DNA from: Thermoplasmata archaeon
GTDB lineage: Archaea; Thermoplasmatota; Thermoplasmata; Lutacidiplasmatales; UBA184
Direction of reading: 5' to 3'
DNA: 17,675 bases
NCBI GenBank assembly: GCA_022750355.1
Contig: JAKIVW010000005.1
Span: 1 to 17,675, forward strand
Shown here: piece by piece, positions 13,568 to 17,675 of the stretch
How positions within the stretch are numbered: position 1 is the first letter of the stretch
Layout: each line of letters opens with the position of its first letter
Program-made: the position numbers and the translations under genes
The notes under the pieces: model-generated
Told to the model about the DNA's origin: nothing
Database searches by the model: none
Seen by the model: the letters and a program-made list of their open reading frames with translations, nothing else

Positions 13568-14047
13568 CTAACTCAGTCGGGCCCCACAAGCTTCGCAGAA
13601 ACTGTGGTACGGGGCGTTCATTCGGCCACAGTGGCTGCAGTACCTCATCCCCGGATTCGATGGGGGCGCCCCCCAGAATTCCTGGGGGCGATAGGCTTGG
13701 TTTAGGGCGGTCCCGAGTTCGGAGTAGGCGATGAGATAGAGGATCCCGGAAACGATGCTGAGGGTCATCAGCGATAGAATTCCAAAGACGAGGGTCGGGG
13801 CCTGGGCACCTTCGTAGTTCCCGTCACTGGTCCGTCGGTAGGAAAACAGGTAGACACACACCAGCCAAATGATCATGATGAAGGCAATGGGAAGGACGAA
13901 GAGCGCGAGGACGGAGAAGAAGATGAACAGAAACCCGAACGATAGGATGACCGCGGTTTCGACAACCTGAAGGATGAGTCCGATCAGGATGAGTGTCTTC
14001 GCCGAGTGGGCAGCCGGGCCAGGGGGCATTCCCGGATGCACGACCAT
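13568..14047 (-). CDS. Membrane protein with C-terminal zinc ribbon
   Basis: The protein has about 159 residues with three or four hydrophobic segments: about 18-40, 41-69 (possibly two helices) and 85-109. A C-terminal zinc ribbon follows with YCSHCG and FCEACG (cysteines at 137, 140, 151 and 154). Such zinc-ribbon membrane proteins are frequent in archaea and have no assigned function. The ribbon probably mediates protein contacts on the cytoplasmic side. The coordinates use ATG 14047, which directly follows GTG 14050. An AT-rich GTAAATAGTC on the minus strand (14070-14061) may be the promoter. Its closeness to the ATG would also allow a start at the eighth codon. Confidence 0.78.
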   Translation of the reverse strand: MVVHPGMPPGPAAHSAKTLILIGLILQVVETAVILSFGFLFIFFSVLALFVLPIAFIMIIWLVCVYLFSYRRTSDGNYEGAQAPTLVFGILSLMTLSIVSGILYLIAYSELGTALNQAYRPQEFWGAPPSNPGMRYCSHCGRMNAPYHSFCEACGARLS

Positions 14048-14170
14048 CACATCGAGAACCGACTATTTACGACCCCAACAGGCAAGCGGGGGCCCGTCGC
14101 TTCGGAGCTCGGGCACTCCCCTCCCTCGGGCCCACCAAGCCCTTCCCCTCCGCACGCCCTCCGGTGACTC

Positions 14171-14881
14171 GTGACCGAGCGTGACGCTCACATTCCCCTC
14201 GCCCGGGTGAGGCGCGAGCTGCAACGCAAGGGTTTGCTTCCTTTCGCTGACCCCGTGGTGCCCTCTCTTGCTTCGATCGTGGCGGGGACCCCGGTGGCCG
14301 GGTCTTGGTGGGGGCATCCGGCGGGTCGTCAGATCTACCTCGTCGGGGAACTTATCGACCTCGATCCGGACACGGTGGTCGTCAAGTTGTGGCGGGGAAA
14401 GTTGACCCTCCTTCATCGACGCTTGTGGCCCGCCCTCGTCCGAATCGGGCGCGCCCGCTCGACCTGGCAAACCACCGGATTGGACGACCGATCGACATGG
14501 GCGTGGGAGCACGTCGAACGGGAGGGGGCGGTTCGCGCGGATCAGCCTCCCCCGGACTTCCCGGCGGGAGCGGCGGAGTTCCGCGGCGCGATCCGGGACC
14601 TCGACCAGCGCCTGCTCCTCCGCGCCCATTCGGTGCACACCAAAAGCGGCGCCCACGCCCTCGAGGCGCAGAGTTGGACGTCGTGGAGCGACCTCGTGGG
14701 GGTGCCCCGATTCTCGGGTTCGGCCCAATCGGCTCAGCTCCTCATCGAGCGCGCGGCGGACCGACTCACTCCGGGAGCCGATTCTCGGTCCGACTTCCCG
14801 TGGGGTCCATCGCGGTCGACGGTCCGCTCTTCCCGTCCGTCGAACTCCCACCGAGCGGTCCGAATCGGTCGGGAGCGGTAG
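14171..14881 (+). CDS. Conserved protein of unknown function
   Basis: The protein is 236 residues from GTG 14171, with GGTGA three bases upstream. I do not recognise a named family. The middle looks conserved, with many aromatic and charged residues: GSWWGHPAGRQIYLVGELI (44-62), VVVKLWRGKLTLLHRRLWPALVRIG (69-93), then HVEREGAVRAD (114-124), which has a winged-helix-like look, and LLRAHSVHTKSGAHALEAQSW. A helical, possibly nucleic-acid-binding protein would fit but is only a guess. The last 40 residues are Arg/Ser/Pro-rich and look disordered. Neighbours are a divergent zinc-ribbon membrane gene and another unknown gene 80 bases downstream, giving no functional clue. No membrane segment is present. 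Confidence 0.7.
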   Translation: MTERDAHIPLARVRRELQRKGLLPFADPVVPSLASIVAGTPVAGSWWGHPAGRQIYLVGELIDLDPDTVVVKLWRGKLTLLHRRLWPALVRIGRARSTWQTTGLDDRSTWAWEHVEREGAVRADQPPPDFPAGAAEFRGAIRDLDQRLLLRAHSVHTKSGAHALEAQSWTSWSDLVGVPRFSGSAQSAQLLIERAADRLTPGADSRSDFPWGPSRSTVRSSRPSNSHRAVRIGRER

Positions 14882-14952
14882 GTACCTCCGGACGCGTGGT
14901 TGCCTCGGCCGCGACGAGTGCGACCTGCTAATACGCCCGCCCGACTTGCGCG

Positions 14953-14957
14953 GGTGA
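14953..14957 (+). promoter_or_regulatory. GGTGA ribosome binding site
   Basis: GGTGA lies four bases before ATG 14962 and fixes the start of the following gene. Confidence 0.5.
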
Positions 14958-14961
14958 AACC

Positions 14962-15462
14962 ATGGGTTGGGGAGGAATTGCGAATCTTCCGCCGGGGTTC
15001 GATGTCTTCGGCGGGAAGAGAGGCCCTCCGAACATCGTGGACGAAGCCAGCCGCGGGCAGGTCAAGGGGCTGAATCCCGCACGAGAGTCTCTCTTCGCGG
15101 ACCTGAAGCGGAACTTGGTCCACCAGGATTACGCCCGGTACTTCGATTCGTGCATGGTGTGCGCGAGTGTGCTGGCCGAGATCGAGGGGGGGAAGTACAC
15201 GACCGAAATATTGCGCGACATCGTGGAGCCGGCACTCGCCACGGCCGTGGAACAGATGGAATCCATCCAAAAGGACGCGGCCCGCAGCCGGGACGCCAAA
15301 CGCAAGATGCAGTACGAGCCGCAACCGTCGCTCGACCAACTCCATCTCAAGGCTCGACCGATCGCGGTCGCGTACCCCCAGGCCAAGGGCGCCCAGGATC
15401 TGGACACGAAGTACCGGGAAATCTCCGATTCGGTCCGGACCATGCTGCTGCCCGAGTCGTAG
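14962..15462 (+). CDS. Uncharacterised helical protein
   Basis: The 166-residue protein matches no family I recognise. A Gly/Pro-rich N-terminus (MGWGGIANLPPGFDVFGG) precedes a predominantly helical body. The helices run about residues 40-60 (PARESLFADLKRNLVHQDY), 63-77 (SCMVCASVLAEIEGG) and 80-115 (TTEILRDIVEPALATAVEQMESIQKDAARSRDAKRKM). Cys64 and Cys67 form a lone CxxC-like pair. No membrane segment or signal peptide is visible, so it is probably cytoplasmic. A GGTGA site is four bases from ATG 14962, and the AT-rich GCTAATACG at about 14927-14935 may be a promoter. The codon use and clear ribosome site support a real gene. Confidence 0.72.
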   Translation: MGWGGIANLPPGFDVFGGKRGPPNIVDEASRGQVKGLNPARESLFADLKRNLVHQDYARYFDSCMVCASVLAEIEGGKYTTEILRDIVEPALATAVEQMESIQKDAARSRDAKRKMQYEPQPSLDQLHLKARPIAVAYPQAKGAQDLDTKYREISDSVRTMLLPES

Positions 15463-15574
15463 CGCTCGACCGCTCCGTCGCGGAAGTTCACCCGGAAGGA
15501 CAACGTACTTGCGTCGTATCTCCGGCCGCAGTTCAAGTAGCCGTCTGCCGATCGAAGACTCGGGTCCCAACCCG

Positions 15575-17675
15575 ATGTTACCTACATTCTACCGACACGT
15601 CCGGCCGTTCGTGGTCGTCGGGATCGTGGTCCTGATGGTCGCGTCTCTTCTCGCCGGATCGAACTTTCTCGGCGCGACGACCCCGACGGACGTCCGCCAC
15701 TCGCTCCCTTCGACCCCCACGGAGGGAGGCCGGAACGCCGGAATGGCCTCGGCCCCCGGAGGCGAAGCCAACGCGCTTCCCAGCCCTACGCACCCCACCC
15801 AGGCGGTCCCCTTGCAGAATTCCTGCGAGCGGGTCCGAGCTTCGGAACTACTGCCCACTCGCGCCTCCGACCGTGCCGCAACGCTTCGATGTGCTGCGAA
15901 CGCCGCCGCGGGCAGCGCCGCCCCGAGTTCCGGGGCCCCCGGCTGGTCCGGGGCACCGACGTTGCCGCCCGGGTTTGAGATCTACAATCAAGCGCTCACC
16001 TACGACGCTGCCGACGGCTACTTGCTCCTGTTCGGTTCTGTCGGAGGCTCGGGGCCGCTGAACGGCACCGAAACGTGGACCTACGCGGCGGGAGTCTGGA
16101 CGCAGCTGCATCCCGCGACGTCCCCGGAGAGCTGTCTGTCGTCCGCCCTGGCGTACGACTCCGTGGACCACTACGTCGTCTACTTTGGCGGAGGCGGTTG
16201 GTACGGGGGGAATTGCACCTCCACGGACCAGACCTGGACGTTCTCGGGCGGCGCGTGGGCCCAGATCCATCCCGCCAGTCCCCCTCCCGCCTTGGAAGCG
16301 GGCTCGTTTACCAACGATAGCGGAGACGGGTATCTGCTCCTGTTCGGTGGTCTGCTCGACACGGCGACGCTCCCCCAGCCCACGAACGCTACGTGGAGCT
16401 TCGTCGGGGGCGTTTGGACGCAACTCCACCCGGCGACGACTCCCCCGGCCCGATCCTCGGGTGGGCTGACCGACGATCTCGCGGACGGCTACGTACTGCT
16501 GTTCGGAGGGAACGGGGCCGGCTACACCGTCTGGGCCGACACGTGGTCGTTCGTCGGCGGGGTTTGGACCCAGCTCCACCCATCGAGCCATCCGATCGCA
16601 CCGTGGCCGGACGGTCTGACGTACGATGCCTCCGACGGGGTCGTCGTGTACACTTCGGCGGAGAACCTCTCCAATCCCGAACCCGAACAGGTCTGGACCT
16701 TCACGTCCGGCGTGTGGACAGAGTGGCTGGCCGGCCCCGGTAACACCGGGGTGGTCCCCCCCGAACGCCTGGCCGAGGCAACGGCCTACGACTGGGGCGA
16801 CGGCTACTACGTACTGTTCGGCGGGTCCGATGGATCCTTCACCCCTCGCACCGACCTGTGGTCTTTCCACGCCGGTAATTGGACGAACCTCACCCCGAAC
16901 GCTCCCTCGCCCCGGGAACTGGCCGCCGAGAGCTACGACGCCGCGGACGGCTATCTCCTCCTCTTTGGCGGGGCGGGGTCTTCCGGCTATCTTTCGGACA
17001 CGTGGAAGTGGGCGAGCGGAACCTGGACCCTCGTTCACACGAACCAATCCCCGCCCGCCCGGGCCGAGGCGGGGTTGACGTACGACGCGGCCGACGGCTA
17101 CGTGCTCCTGTTTGGCGGAGCCGGCGCCAGCGGTCCGCTCAACGACACGTGGGAGTACACGAACGGCGGTTGGACCCAGATCACTCCCGCCGTCGCCCCT
17201 CCTCCGGCGGATGCCTACCAGACGATGGCGTACGACTCGGCCGACGGGTACGTCCTGCTGGTGGACGAAGGGAACCTGGCCTCCGAGACGACGAGCTGGG
17301 CCTACCTCGCCGGAACGTGGACGAACCTGACGGCGCGCTCCGGAGGCACGACCCCGGAACCGGCCAACGGGATCGCGTACGATTCGATGGACGCCCGAGT
17401 CGTCCTCTACGGAACGTTGCGCGTCACGGGCGGGAACAGCTACGGGTATCCGGGCACCTGGACCTTTCTGAATGGGAACTGGACGAACGTCACCTCCACC
17501 GTCGGGGCTGCCCCTCCGGCTCGAGAGCTGGCGGCGATGACGTACGACTCGGATCGGGGGTATGTGCTCCTGTTCGGCGGAGTCGATTTCGGGTTGAGCA
17601 ATTTCCTCAACGATACTTGGACGTTTTCCGCCAATGCCTGGACCGAGCAACTCACGGACGCCACCCCCTCCGGGC
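15575..17675 (+). CDS. Large exported kelch-type beta-propeller protein, 3' end beyond the window
   Basis: Translation from ATG 15575 stays open for 700 codons to the window edge. Residues 11-28 (PFVVVGIVVLMVASLLAG) form a signal peptide or N-terminal anchor after a basic start. A Pro/Ser/Ala-rich linker follows to about residue 140. At least 11 repeats of about 49-55 residues then carry the pattern YDxxDGYxLLFGG followed by DTWxFxxGxWTxL, beginning near residues 143, 194, 247 and so on to about 657. Units 5, 9 and 10 are degraded in the LFGG part. Many N-x-T/S sequons (NGT, NCT, NDT, NLT, NVT) suit a glycosylated surface protein. Eleven or more units imply at least two propellers or one plus extra blades. 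The function is unknown. It is related to the smaller kelch protein at 6783-7937. An in-frame upstream TTG at 15509 is possible but less likely. Confidence 0.9.
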   Translation, partial: MLPTFYRHVRPFVVVGIVVLMVASLLAGSNFLGATTPTDVRHSLPSTPTEGGRNAGMASAPGGEANALPSPTHPTQAVPLQNSCERVRASELLPTRASDRAATLRCAANAAAGSAAPSSGAPGWSGAPTLPPGFEIYNQALTYDAADGYLLLFGSVGGSGPLNGTETWTYAAGVWTQLHPATSPESCLSSALAYDSVDHYVVYFGGGGWYGGNCTSTDQTWTFSGGAWAQIHPASPPPALEAGSFTNDSGDGYLLLFGGLLDTATLPQPTNATWSFVGGVWTQLHPATTPPARSSGGLTDDLADGYVLLFGGNGAGYTVWADTWSFVGGVWTQLHPSSHPIAPWPDGLTYDASDGVVVYTSAENLSNPEPEQVWTFTSGVWTEWLAGPGNTGVVPPERLAEATAYDWGDGYYVLFGGSDGSFTPRTDLWSFHAGNWTNLTPNAPSPRELAAESYDAADGYLLLFGGAGSSGYLSDTWKWASGTWTLVHTNQSPPARAEAGLTYDAADGYVLLFGGAGASGPLNDTWEYTNGGWTQITPAVAPPPADAYQTMAYDSADGYVLLVDEGNLASETTSWAYLAGTWTNLTARSGGTTPEPANGIAYDSMDARVVLYGTLRVTGGNSYGYPGTWTFLNGNWTNVTSTVGAAPPARELAAMTYDSDRGYVLLFGGVDFGLSNFLNDTWTFSANAWTEQLTDATPSG
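16001..17563 (+). repeat. Eleven tandem repeats of about 147-165 bases within the large kelch gene
   Basis: The TACGACxxx...GACGGCTAC core recurs near 16001, 16154, 16312, 16471, 16621, 16786, 16933, 17080, 17230, 17378 and 17543. Spacing is less regular and sequence less uniform than in the smaller kelch gene, so this array looks older or less homogenised. Confidence 0.8.

Noticed and set aside
14063..15570. Two long minus-strand frames (14063-14851 and 14734-15570)
   Set aside because: They lie opposite two plus-strand genes that have ribosome sites and better protein character. Both are Arg/Gly/Pro-rich.
15848..17650. A 600-codon minus-strand open frame
   Set aside because: It is antisense to the clear kelch repeats on the plus strand. 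Its composition (Arg/Gly/Val-rich with repeating RVVRH-like blocks) is what the reverse complement of the repeats would give.
1..17675. CRISPR array, insertion sequence or phage region
   Set aside because: The only tandem repeats are protein-coding kelch units of about 150 bases. No short spaced repeats, transposase, integrase or terminal inverted repeats were seen.

Overview
The window looks like chromosomal DNA from a GC-rich archaeon, most likely a Thermoplasmatota/Thermoplasmata-type lineage. This assignment is an inference. It rests on archaeal-style TATA elements 25-50 nt upstream of several starts, some implying leaderless transcripts. It also rests on GGTGA-type Shine-Dalgarno sites, and on two exported kelch-type proteins built from the YDxxDGYVxLFGG unit that I associate with Thermoplasmata genomes. 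No rRNA, tRNA, CRISPR array, insertion sequence or phage gene was found. I read 17 confident protein genes, one truncated HEPN-like gene at the left edge and one possible VapC remnant. Genes are short units on both strands with gaps of 10-390 bases.

Left part (1-4400): a minus-strand pair made of a winged-helix/nucleotidyltransferase (MNT) gene and an overlapping HEPN-like gene cut by the window edge, which looks like an MNT-HEPN toxin-antitoxin module. A near-perfect 22-base palindrome sits at the predicted transcription start of the pair. Then come a tandem-GNAT acetyltransferase, a quinone-oxidoreductase-type MDR dehydrogenase and, convergent to it, a SAM methyltransferase.

Middle (4389-10561): a 640-residue class III adenylate cyclase fused to a FlgO/TolB-like domain and TPRs, with every catalytic residue in place and a promoter placed for a leaderless mRNA. 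After it lie a YciI-like protein, a six-repeat secreted kelch protein, an M29 aminopeptidase-like protein that seems to have lost metal ligands, and a YdjM/DUF457 membrane metal-dependent hydrolase.

Right part (10562-17675): an orphan VapB-like RHH antitoxin followed by a possible VapC start remnant, a TSUP/TauE-SafE permease, a minus-strand run (zinc-ribbon membrane protein, small HExxH metallopeptidase, VOC protein), two plus-strand proteins of unknown function, and a very long exported kelch-type protein open at the right edge. That last gene (15575 onward, at least 700 codons, 11 repeats) is easy to miss because a 600-codon open frame runs antisense to most of it.

The genes do not form one pathway. 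Themes are surface beta-propeller proteins (two), toxin-antitoxin parts (two loci), cyclic-nucleotide signalling (one) and small-molecule enzymes. The best candidates for new biology are the MNT-HEPN module with its own wHTH and operator-like palindrome, the cAMP cyclase-TPR protein in a probable archaeon, the ligand-poor M29 protein, the small zincin and the conserved protein at 14171.
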